Position numbers and translations under genes: made by a program. 64,000 nt of DNA from Methylobacterium sp. SyP6R (GTDB lineage: Bacteria; Pseudomonadota; Alphaproteobacteria; Rhizobiales; Beijerinckiaceae): the NCBI RefSeq assembly GCF_019216885.1, contig NZ_JAAQRC020000001.1, positions 5,335,501-5,399,500 on the forward strand, given 5' to 3'. Below are positions 45,428-52,732 of the stretch, one piece after another; within the stretch, counting starts at the first letter, position 1; every line of letters begins with the position of its first letter. The notes beneath the pieces were generated by a model that had not been told where the DNA came from, made no database searches, and was given only the letters and a program-made list of their open reading frames with translations.

Positions 45428-46175
45428 CGACCCGCCTCGTGCTCGCGCAAGCCGCCGCGACCTCGCCGGCCGTGTGGCGCGCCGGCCGGCCTCTCGCCGA
45501 TCGCTCCCGCGGGATGTATCCGTCCGGCGAGATCATCTTGGGATGATGCTGAGCCACCAGCCGGAGGATGGCGTCCGCCGTCGGGTTGTCGAACCGGATC
45601 GGGTCCGACAGGAATCGCATCGTTCCGCCCTCGTGGTAGGGCTGCGCGATCGCTGCGCGTCGACCGTCGAACTCGAGCGGCTGGATCCCGTACATCTTGC
45701 AGGTCAGCTTGTTGAAGACCGGCGCTGCCTTGAGCCACTCCCCACCCACGTTGACCTCGTTGTACCAATGCAGGAAGACATCTCCGCCGACGAGGGCCTC
45801 GATCGCCGACGAGGTGACGTGGTTCCGGACCGTCGCGGCGAGAACCCGGCAAGGGATGCCGGCCGTCCGGCACGCCGCGGCATAGATGAGGGCCTTATGG
45901 AGGCAGAAGCCCCGGCCGGCGGCAATCGCCAGGCTGGCGGAGATGCGACTGCCGAGATAGGTGCCGAAGATCTCGTAGAAGATCTCGTCCCTGACGGCGT
46001 AGTACAGAGCCACGGCGATCGATCGATCGTCGAGGCGCACCCCCCTCAGCGCCCGGTCGACGAAGGCCTGGACCGCCTCGTCGTCGCAATCGAGGACCGC
46101 GCAGGGTGCGAAGGGTTCGATCGAGGGAACCGGGAATGCGTGCGAGGCAAGAGGCGAGTAGCGGCTGCCTATCAT
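45420..46175 (-). CDS. Transglutaminase-like cysteine protein
   Basis: A 251-residue protein with the transglutaminase/papain-like core: Cys91 in AAGRGFCLHKALIYAAACRT and His136 in DVFLHWYNEVNVGGEWLK. The usual third-residue motif (W..vDp) reads WLKAAPVF, so the Asp is not evident. Members act as proteases, or in antibiotic pathways (AdmF-type) join aminoacyl groups. The ATG overlaps the stop of the acyl-CoA dehydrogenase fragment. Amide-bond formation in this cluster is an inference from context. Confidence 0.75.
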   Translation of the reverse strand: MIGSRYSPLASHAFPVPSIEPFAPCAVLDCDDEAVQAFVDRALRGVRLDDRSIAVALYYAVRDEIFYEIFGTYLGSRISASLAIAAGRGFCLHKALIYAAACRTAGIPCRVLAATVRNHVTSSAIEALVGGDVFLHWYNEVNVGGEWLKAAPVFNKLTCKMYGIQPLEFDGRRAAIAQPYHEGGTMRFLSDPIRFDNPTADAILRLVAQHHPKMISPDGYIPRERSARGRPARHTAGEVAAACASTRRVDA

Positions 46176-46603
46176 AGATTGACCCCCAGCAAGGCTGCAA
46201 TGCGTCCGCGTTGTATATCGTTCGTTCCGGAGTAGATCGGACCGGCGACTGCACTCGCCAGGTCGGCATCGAGCTTGGTCTCCGACAGGATGCCCCTGCC
46301 GCCATGGATCTGTATCGCGTCGAGAGCGCTCGCAACGGCGGACTCGCTGACGAAGATCTTGGCGATCGCGATATCGCTCGTGATGTCGTCGTTGCTTCGG
46401 ATCTTGTCGGCAACATAGTAGAGCCATTTCTGGCTCAATTCATACCTGATCTTCATGTCGGCAAGGCGATTGGAGACCGACTGGAAGCTTCCGATGTTGG
46501 CACCGAACTGTCTGCGGTGGTTGGCGTAGGCGACGCATGTGTCCAGCCGCCGTCGCATCTCCCCGACCGTGATGGCGAAGGCGAACAGGATTTCGCGCTT
46601 CAT
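46172..46603 (-). CDS. Acyl-CoA dehydrogenase C-terminal domain, truncated
   Basis: A 143-residue protein that matches only the C-terminal helical domain of acyl-CoA dehydrogenases: RQFGANIGSFQSVSNRLADM, the IQIHGGRGILSET motif and GPIYSGTNDIQRGRIAALLG. The N-terminal and middle FAD domains (roughly 230 residues) are missing, so it cannot work alone. The FAD/dehydrogenase activity of a prolyl- or aminoacyl-carrier dehydrogenase (PltE type) would fit beside an adenylation enzyme. Directly upstream lies ATGAGCAAGCATCTTGATGC with its own AGGA ribosome binding site, an eight-codon frame that may be the start of a lost carrier protein. A deletion is suspected. Confidence 0.7.
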   Translation of the reverse strand: MKREILFAFAITVGEMRRRLDTCVAYANHRRQFGANIGSFQSVSNRLADMKIRYELSQKWLYYVADKIRSNDDITSDIAIAKIFVSESAVASALDAIQIHGGRGILSETKLDADLASAVAGPIYSGTNDIQRGRIAALLGVNL

Positions 46604-46622
46604 ATCGCATCAAGATGCTTGC

Positions 46623-48110
46623 TCATGCAAATTTCCTGCTTCGAGTTGAACCTGATCGCACGCCGATCCGGCTTTCCCGTCGGGGTTCGGGGTTCGGGGT
46701 TCGGGGAATGGGAGCCGCATCGACCGTGAAGCGATGCGGCAGCGCCGTGCGCGGCAAGTGATCGGCACAATGGCGACGGAGGGCGAGGGCCGTGACGGGC
46801 GCATCCTCGTCGATTTGCACCGACGCATGGAGGATGGACCCGTCGCCGGCAGAATCCCGCAGGGGACTGACGACGGCGGCCCGCACGGATGGATGCCGCT
46901 CGAGAGCGATCTCGATATCCCTCAGGTTCGTGCGGACACCCCGCACCTTGATGTTGAGATCCTTCCGTCCGAGCAGGACGAGGGCTCCGTCCTCGTCTCG
47001 CCGAACCACGTCGCCGGTGCGATAGAACGAGCAATCGTCGTGTCGATAAAACGAAGCGCCGGTCCTTTCCTTATTCGTGTATCCCAGGGCAGCGAAGGGC
47101 GTCGAAGTATGCAATTCGCCGACGCCCGCCCCCTCGAGGTCGTATCCTTCATCCGTGACGATGCGATAACGGGTTCCTTCGATCGGACGACCTATCGGAA
47201 ATCTGTCAATCGTGCCGAAATCAGCAGAGCTTGTGCTGAATATGAAGCTGTCGTTCGTTTCCGTGGATCCGTAGACGTTGTGGCAGCGCGACCGGGGGAA
47301 GTGCTCGGCGATCAACCGTCTCAGATCCCCGCTCAACGCCTCGCCGGTGACGATCAGATCCGATGGAGCGGGAAGAGGGCAGTCCGCGCCCTGGAGGAGC
47401 AAGCAATAGAGAAGCGGAACCCCCTCCAGCAGATGAGGGCGATGCTCCCGTATCATGTCCCGGAGCAGGCGCCCGTCTACCGCCTCCCGGGCGGAGACCG
47501 CGATCACGGTCGCCCCGGCGTGGAGGGCCGCCCAGATCTCGAGCAGGCTCAAGTCGAAGTTCAACGGCGCGTAGCTGAAAACACGACGTCCCGTGCTCAG
47601 CGCGAACTGCGTCTCCCCCCATGCGAAGAAGCGGGACAACCCTGCGTCGGACAGGAGAACGCCCTTCGGAACACCCGTGCTTCCCGAAGTCGTGAGGATG
47701 AGAGGTCCCGCCCCGCTCGGGGGAACACGGCCGGAGTCCGACATCGCCGCCCCGCCGCAAGCCTCGAGGGCGAGACGCTCGGCGTCGACATGAGCCTCTG
47801 CAACGACGTTCGCCTCTCGATAGACCGCGAATTTCGCCGTCGAACCCAGGTTGTCGGGGGCGATGAGAGTCGTATGCCCGAGGCGATTGAGCGCGATGAC
47901 AGCCGAAAGTCGTTCCGGTTCCTTTCCGGATCGAAGCGCGACCACGCTTCCCGGGGGAAGACCTGAGGTTGCGAGGTGACGTTCCGCGCGAACGGTCATG
48001 TCTTGCAACGTCTCGAAGCTGATGCGGCAGTCCCGGTAGATCAGTGCCGTTGTGCCCGGTTGCACGCAGGCCCAATGGCGCAAGCGATGCGAAAGTATGC
48101 CGTCCGTCAT
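46623..48110 (-). CDS. Free-standing amino acid adenylation enzyme, C-terminal motif out of frame
   Basis: A 495-residue ANL enzyme resembling NRPS adenylation domains such as PltF. Motifs: A3 TSGSTGVPKG (142-151), A4 FDLSLLEI with the Asp that binds the amino group (Asp186), A5 YGSTETND (280-287), A7 YRTGD, and A8 GRKDLNIKVRGVRTNLRDIE. After IPRTPN the frame enters a heptanucleotide repeat and continues as NPEPRRESRIGVRSGSTRSR to a stop. The catalytic-lysine motif A10, PTGKPDRRAIRF, is present in another frame directly after the repeat. Start ATG 48110 is preceded by GAGGG. The stop overlaps a following ATG. As sequenced, adenylation should be defective. Confidence 0.8.
   Translation of the reverse strand: MTDGILSHRLRHWACVQPGTTALIYRDCRISFETLQDMTVRAERHLATSGLPPGSVVALRSGKEPERLSAVIALNRLGHTTLIAPDNLGSTAKFAVYREANVVAEAHVDAERLALEACGGAAMSDSGRVPPSGAGPLILTTSGSTGVPKGVLLSDAGLSRFFAWGETQFALSTGRRVFSYAPLNFDLSLLEIWAALHAGATVIAVSAREAVDGRLLRDMIREHRPHLLEGVPLLYCLLLQGADCPLPAPSDLIVTGEALSGDLRRLIAEHFPRSRCHNVYGSTETNDSFIFSTSSADFGTIDRFPIGRPIEGTRYRIVTDEGYDLEGAGVGELHTSTPFAALGYTNKERTGASFYRHDDCSFYRTGDVVRRDEDGALVLLGRKDLNIKVRGVRTNLRDIEIALERHPSVRAAVVSPLRDSAGDGSILHASVQIDEDAPVTALALRRHCADHLPRTALPHRFTVDAAPIPRTPNPEPRRESRIGVRSGSTRSRKFA
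46682..46709. repeat. Heptanucleotide tandem repeat in adenylation gene
   Basis: GGGGTTC occurs three times in succession (46682-46702) followed by GGGGAAT; on the coding strand the unit is CCCCGAA followed by CCCCGACGGG. Copy numbers of one or four would put the A10 lysine motif in frame; the present three copies do not. Slipped-strand change by one unit therefore alters the C-terminus. Confidence 0.85.
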
Positions 48111-48298
48111 GCACCACCCTCGACCCACCGGAACCCAGCAGATATTTGCATGCGCAATCACATACATGGACGGTGACCTGCGTGTCAACACTGCAAACGG
48201 CGAGAATTATGAAAACTGGACGACAGTATCGCCGAATGACGGCCTACGAATAAAATTCTATCGCCATGCCGGTTTCAAAGACGATTTTTTGAGGGCGC

Positions 48299-48694
48299 TC
48301 AAATCATATCTAGCAGTCGATCGAGATTGTATTTTTTCAGATTTTTTGAAAGATCGCTTTCATAGAGTGTCGAGGCTATTATTAATTTCTCTCGACCTAA
48401 TTTTGTAATAACGCAGTACACCCCCCTTTTGTCGCTCGGGCATGTATCGCGTACCGTTAGGCCCATTTTTTCTAACTTATCGGTCATTCGGGAAATAGAA
48501 CTTTGTTTTAATCCTAGCTTTTGCGCAAGGTCTTGCATGCGTAACTCGGAATTGCTTGCATCTGATAGATGCTTGAGCGCGCGGTACTCATTCAATCCGA
48601 GCCCGTGACGAAACTCTAGATTGTGTGCGAGAGCGGCCTCGATGTCGGATATCGAGCGCGTCAAGCGTTCCCATTTCTCATGCTTCCCACCCAT
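48299..48694 (-). CDS. MarR-family regulator
   Basis: A 131-residue winged-helix protein: GLNEYRALKHLSDASNSELR, the recognition helix region KLGLKQSSISRMTDKLEKMG and the wing VRDTCPSDKRGVYCVITKLG. Its DNA is visibly AT-richer than the genome, indicating acquisition. It lies upstream of the adenylation gene on the same strand, 188 bases away, and has a perfect palindrome (48738-48759) in front of it, so it probably controls itself and perhaps the cluster. Confidence 0.88.
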   Translation of the reverse strand: MGGKHEKWERLTRSISDIEAALAHNLEFRHGLGLNEYRALKHLSDASNSELRMQDLAQKLGLKQSSISRMTDKLEKMGLTVRDTCPSDKRGVYCVITKLGREKLIIASTLYESDLSKNLKKYNLDRLLDMI

Positions 48695-48737
48695 AAAAAC
48701 CGACTCTCCGATAGCTTAAACATCGATAATAGCATTA

Positions 48738-48759
48738 GATGCTTGTACACACAAGCATC
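48738..48759. promoter_or_regulatory. Perfect palindrome, likely MarR operator
   Basis: GATGCTTGT (48738-48746), four spacer bases, and ACAAGCATC (48751-48759) form a perfect 9-bp inverted repeat 44 bases upstream of the MarR gene start. Size and position fit a dimer-binding operator for MarR autoregulation. No identical copy was seen in front of the adenylation gene. Confidence 0.6.
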
Positions 48760-49536
48760 GGAACGGGAAGCGGCGCGCCGAGACAAGCAAGACGGTAAAG
48801 CGGGCCGAGACCGAGATCCGCGACCCCTTGCGGTGGGCGCTGCCGGCGCATCGCGTGTCCCGCCGGGTCTCTCCTGACGCCGCAGCGGCGTTCGAGCCGC
48901 GAGATTTTACCGCAATTTCCGCGACGAACCGGCAGCCACTGCGTCGCAAGACGCACGACGGGTTCCGGCGGACGCGCAACCGTTTCGGGCGCAATAACCC
49001 CCGACTTCGTGGTGATCGATTCGGAGAGCGCCGCGACACCGCGGCGATCCGCTTCAACCCGGCGATCCGGCATGGCGCGCTCCCGCGCGGCCTCGCCTGA
49101 CCCCCGCCGACGCGGCGTGGACCGCCATCGGCTTCCTGTACGCTCATCCGGAACCCTCCCATCCGCTCCGGAGGCAGGTCATCGCACTCGCACGCGCCAT
49201 CCTCGACGCGCAGGCACTGGCGGCCGGCGCGGACGGAGCCCGGCGTCTCTCCCCCTCGCCTGAACGGGTGCCCCTGTACGATGCATGCGGCGGATCGGTC
49301 GGACCTGGGCTATTTTCGGACGCAGCGAACCGCCCGATGGGGCTGCGTCCCACCCGCACGAATGGGCGCGTGTTCATCGATCACGGATTGGATCACATCG
49401 AGCTGACCCGACCCCTCGACCGGGGGCAGCCCGTCACCCATGGCATCGAACACCTGTCGCCCTCGTCCCCGGCCCGCATGTCCCGGGGGGAGGGCAGGCC
49501 GCCCTCGAAGGGAAGAGCGCTCGGACCGAGACGTGT
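48760..49536. other. Island edge: gene remnants
   Basis: No intact gene is supported. Around 49020-49260 two adjacent frames look like pieces of one former gene on the plus strand: DTAAIRFNPAIRHGALPR ends at a stop at 49098-49100, and LTPADAAWTAIGFLYAHPEP, PLRRQVIALARAILDAQALA continue in another frame across that point. The family is not recognised. The remaining sequence up to 49536 has no clear coding signal. This appears to be the boundary between the low-GC island and core genes. Confidence 0.35.
48902..48950 (-). repeat. Degenerate family B repeat, inverted
   Basis: ATTTCCGCGACGAACCGGCA followed by GCCACTGCGTCGC resembles the reverse complement of the left half of family B (22968-23068, 50996-51097). 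It is decayed and partial. Confidence 0.5.
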
Positions 49537-49643
49537 GATACGGCTTCCGGAAGATTCCTTCCGGACGCCGTATCACCAGCCCGCGCGGCGCGTGAGCGAA
49601 GCCGATTTCCGCATCGCGAAGCGATCAATCGGAAATCGTATGA
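49537..49643. repeat. Palindromic repeat family C, copy 3
   Basis: A 107-bp copy: GATACGGCTTCCGGAAG with CTTCCGGACGCCGTATC (one mismatch), the CAGCCCGCGCGGCGC linker, and GATTTCCG...CGGAAATC around ATCGC-GAA-GCGAT. The variable stem bases differ from copies 1 and 2 on both arms. Confidence 0.9.
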
Positions 49644-49738
49644 ATGCGATTAGCGCAGGAGGAGGAGGGCTACGACGCGGACCGCATGACGGCAGGAAAC
49701 CGACCCGAGGGGCGCACCATGTCGAGACGGGACGCTCG

Positions 49739-50584
49739 TCAGGCCGGCGGCCCCAGGGCTGCGCAGCGGAAGGCGCCGTAGCCGGATTGTGCCAGGCGTT
49801 CGGCGAGCGCCGGCAGGACGGTGTCGGCCTCCTCGCGCAGGGTCCAGGGCGGGTTGACCACGATGAGCCCGCTGCCGCTCAAACGGGTCGGGTCGGGCCG
49901 GTGGATCAGGAGGTCGAGGCGTAAGGCGGGTCGGGGCAGCGCCGCGTCGAGGGTGGCGGCCAGCCGGTCGATCACGGCCACGTCCTTGATCGGGTACCAG
50001 GCGAGGTAGGTGCCGGTCGCCCATTTCCCCACCGCCTTCAGCAGCTCGCGGCCCAGCCGCTCGACCTCGCCCGGCACCTCGTAGGGTGGGTCGATGAGCA
50101 CCAGGCCGCGGCGCTCCTTCGGGGGGATGAGGGCGGGGAGCGCGGTCCAGCCGTCCAGGGCCAGCACCTTGGTGCGGGAATCCTGGTTGTAGCGGGCATG
50201 CAGCACCGCGCCGTCGGCCGGGTGCAATTCCACGAACACGCCCTGGTCGCCGGGGCGCAGGAACTCGCGGATCAGGGCCGGCGAGCCCGGATAGATCGTG
50301 GCGCCGTGGCGCGCCCGGACGGACGCCACCGCCGCGCGATAGGGGGCGAGCAGCGCCTCGGCCGCGCCGGGGAAGGGCGCATCGAGCCGGCCGATGCCAT
50401 CGTGCCACTCCCCGGTGCGCCCGGCCTCGTCGGCGGTGAGGTCGTAGAAGCCGAGGCCGGCATGGGTGTCGATCGCCCGGAACGGCGTCGCCTTGCGCTG
50501 GAGATGCGCCAGCACCCGGGTCAGCACCCAGTGCTTGAGCACGTCGGCGTGGTTGCCGGCGTGGAAGGCGTGGCGGTAATTCAC
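49739..50584 (-). CDS. rlmJ: 23S rRNA (adenine-N6)-methyltransferase RlmJ
   Basis: A 281-residue methyltransferase. The opening MNYRHAFHAGNHADVLKHWV is the RlmJ hallmark (GTG start at 50584), followed by IDTHAGLGFYDL, the PGSPALIREFLRP segment and the catalytic LVLIDPPYE (DPPY for N6-adenine transfer), ending with GLIVVNPPWTL. It methylates a single adenine of 23S rRNA. Length is normal. No obvious operon partner; the broken MNT gene is divergent. Confidence 0.93.
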   Translation of the reverse strand: MNYRHAFHAGNHADVLKHWVLTRVLAHLQRKATPFRAIDTHAGLGFYDLTADEAGRTGEWHDGIGRLDAPFPGAAEALLAPYRAAVASVRARHGATIYPGSPALIREFLRPGDQGVFVELHPADGAVLHARYNQDSRTKVLALDGWTALPALIPPKERRGLVLIDPPYEVPGEVERLGRELLKAVGKWATGTYLAWYPIKDVAVIDRLAATLDAALPRPALRLDLLIHRPDPTRLSGSGLIVVNPPWTLREEADTVLPALAERLAQSGYGAFRCAALGPPA

Positions 50585-50650
50585 GGGTCCTACGGTCCTC
50601 GTCTCGCCGTCCCGCATGAGAATCGGCACGGGAAGCCCTATCATCATCGC

Positions 50651-50990
50651 ATGCGCCGCGACGAGGTCCTTGCCGGCTTGAAGTCCACCGAGCCCGTGTT
50701 GCGGGCGATCGGGGTTGCCGCACTCTACCTGTTCGGCTCCCATGCCCGGGACGAGGCCCAGGAGGATTCGGATATCGACGCGTTCGTCGATCCTGCGCCC
50801 GGTGTCGCGTTCGGCTTCCTGCCTGTCATGGCAGCCTACGAGGCGATCGAGGCGGCGGTCGGGTCGATTACGGCACGCCCAGCGGCCTACATCCGGGTTT
50901 GCGCCCGCAGATCGAGCGGGATGCGGTCAGGGTGTTCCGATGGTCTTCGGACGCCCGACAGGGCATATCCCGCCACAACCTCATCCTGAG
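50651..50990 (+). pseudogene. Minimal nucleotidyltransferase (MNT) gene, frameshifted
   Basis: The first 70 residues are a normal minimal nucleotidyltransferase: IGVAALYLFGSHARDEAQED and SDIDAFVDP with the GS and DxD catalytic motifs. Near 50860 the frame shifts; in the next frame the expected continuation is seen as VDYGTPSGLHPGLRPQIERD and AVRVF. The 3' end runs into repeat DNA of families A and B. MNT proteins usually act as antitoxins with a HEPN partner, which is absent here. Confidence 0.7.
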
Positions 50991-51275
50991 GTGTCAGAGC
51001 ATTTTCCGACGAAGTGGATGCCGGTTCGTCGCAGAAAATGCGGCACAATCAAAGACCGAGAGAGCTTCGCGATTGCAACGCGATCGTGAAGTGCTCTAGC
51101 CGGTCGGGGATCGGCTGACCTCGAAGGAGGGCTCCAGGGATCGCGGAGGCTTCTGGAGCCCTCCTTCGAGGCTCCTTTCAGTCGCACCTCAGGATGAGGT
51201 GGTGGGTAGGATATCCCCCCAATAATCTCAAGTATTTTTCAGAAATTGCTGCTCAAACAGGCTCTCAGGATGAGG
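50985..51275. repeat. Palindromic repeat family A, copy 2, split by a family B insertion
   Basis: The blocks CCTCATCCTGAGGTGT at the left, then CTGACCTCGAAGGAGGGCTC with its inverted partner (51117-51176), then CACCTCAGGATGAGGTG and GCTCAAACAGGCTC follow the same order as in copy 1 at 4832-5022. Between the first two blocks a complete family B element (50996-51097) is inserted. Confidence 0.8.
50996..51097. repeat. Palindromic repeat family B, copy 2
   Basis: A 102-bp element bounded by AGAGC and GCTCT, with TTTTCCGACGAAGTGGATGC / GGTTCGTCGCAGAAAA arms and the AGCTTCGCGATTGCAACGCG right half, closely matching 22968-23068. It interrupts family A copy 2. Confidence 0.9.
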
Positions 51276-51300
51276 TGGTGAATTGGATCGGCAGCGCCCC

Positions 51301-51963
51301 TCACCGCCCCGCCCCCACCGTCACCTCCCCGGCGCGGCAGTTCTGGCGCGCCACCTCGGGGCAGGCGGTGAAGCCGCGCAGGTCCTTGGTGAAGCAGATC
51401 CGCACCTCCTCGAGCCGGCCCGCCTTGCAGGTGACCGACATCATGTCCGGGCGCAGGCCCGGATTGGCGGCGACGAACTGGCGGGCGATGTCGATGGGGG
51501 CGGCGCGCAGGTCTTCCCTGGGGGCCGACAGGGCGGCGGGAATCGTCACCGCCGCGCGGGCCTTGGCGGTCGCGCGGAAATAGGCGGCCGGGTCGAGGCC
51601 CGAGCAGGTGCCGTGCTGGCGCCATTCGTGCCGGGCCAGGCCCTCGCTCGGGAAGACGCCCTCGGCCTCGGCGAGCGCCGGGCGGCTCGGGCTGCGGGAA
51701 AATGCGCCGCACTCGCTCGGGAAGCCGCGGTCGTATTGCGGCCACAGGCCGTGGACCACGAAGCCCGGGTTGCGGCCGGTGTCGCATTGCCGGTCGTTCC
51801 GCCGCTCGCCGGTCAGCGCGCAATAGGTCGGCGACCAGGACAGCGCCAGGACGTAGAAGTCGAACGAGCCCGGCTCGCCCCCGCGCCCCTGCGCGGCGGC
51901 GGGGCCGGCGGCGAGAGAGCCCGCGACGCTCGCCGCGAGGAGAAGACCGGCGAGGGCGCGCAT
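51301..51963 (-). CDS. Ribonuclease T2 family protein
   Basis: A 220-residue exported ribonuclease: signal peptide (MRALAGLLLAASVAGSLAAG), then FVLALSW-type strand YVLALSWSPTYCA, CAS1 motif FVVHGLWPQ and CAS2 motif HEWRQHGTCSG holding the catalytic histidines and glutamate, plus paired cysteines. It cleaves RNA in the periplasm or outside. Its ATG overlaps the stop of the upstream exported protein by one base (TGATG), so the two are coupled. Confidence 0.92.
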   Translation of the reverse strand: MRALAGLLLAASVAGSLAAGPAAAQGRGGEPGSFDFYVLALSWSPTYCALTGERRNDRQCDTGRNPGFVVHGLWPQYDRGFPSECGAFSRSPSRPALAEAEGVFPSEGLARHEWRQHGTCSGLDPAAYFRATAKARAAVTIPAALSAPREDLRAAPIDIARQFVAANPGLRPDMMSVTCKAGRLEEVRICFTKDLRGFTACPEVARQNCRAGEVTVGAGR

Positions 51964-52448
51964 CAGGGCCGGGCCTCGCGGCAGGACGACGCCGAGGCGT
52001 AGGCATAGGCGAGGTTGCGGTCGAGGCCGTGGACGCAGAACTCGACGCCGTAGGTCGCCCCGATGATGCCGAGGCTCTCACGCACCGAGTAATCCACCCG
52101 CCGGCGGATTCCGTCCGAGGTGGTGGCGACCGCGGTGCAGAAGCGGCGCGGGTAGAAGTCGAGGCCCCAGGGCCGCCAGGCGGTGCGCTCGATGCTGTCG
52201 TAGGCCGCGATCGTCAGCGTCGAGTTCCAGAACTTCGCCTCCTTCTCGGCGAACTGGTAGGTGATCTTCTCCAGCACGCCGGCATCCTGGCAGCCGGGGA
52301 TCTGGGCGTCGAACGGGAACTCGCGCTCCTCGGCCGGGGCGATCTCCTGGCGGGCCGAGCGGGCCTGCGCGGCGGACAGGCCGGCGGCGGTGAGCCCCAG
52401 CAGGAGGGCGGCGAGAAGGGGTGTCTTGCGAGGGGGTGTCTTGCGCAT
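51963..52448 (-). CDS. Exported protein coupled to RNase T2
   Basis: A 161-residue protein with a basic N-terminus and hydrophobic signal segment (LLAALLLGLTAAGLSAAQA). The mature part has four cysteines (IPGCQDAGV, RRFCTAVATT, GVEFCVHGLD, SSCREARP), suggesting two disulfides, and the conserved-looking FWNSTLTIAAYDSIERTAWR. I do not recognise a named family. Coupling to the RNase T2 gene suggests a partner, such as an inhibitor, chaperone or anchor, but nothing in the sequence shows which. Confidence 0.65.
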   Translation of the reverse strand: MRKTPPRKTPLLAALLLGLTAAGLSAAQARSARQEIAPAEEREFPFDAQIPGCQDAGVLEKITYQFAEKEAKFWNSTLTIAAYDSIERTAWRPWGLDFYPRRFCTAVATTSDGIRRRVDYSVRESLGIIGATYGVEFCVHGLDRNLAYAYASASSCREARP

Positions 52449-52732
52449 GGGCCGGTCCCTGGGCCCGGGCGGCGCCCGCGCGAAGGCGGCACCCTGGTCC
52501 CCGGGCGAATGACGGTTGCTCTCTCGAACCTGACACCAAGCCTCCGCATGCGCCAAGTCAAGCTTCCGGGCTAGGCCCATGGCGCTTTCGCGGGCGCCTG
52601 GTGTGCGGGAGGCACACTCCCTTGCCTTGATGTGTGTCGGGAGCGCACCCATTCCCCGGGGAGCGCGCCCGCGCCGCGGTTTGCCTCGCCTACGCGACGC
52701 ACTAAGACGGGGATCACACGCCCGCCGAAAAG

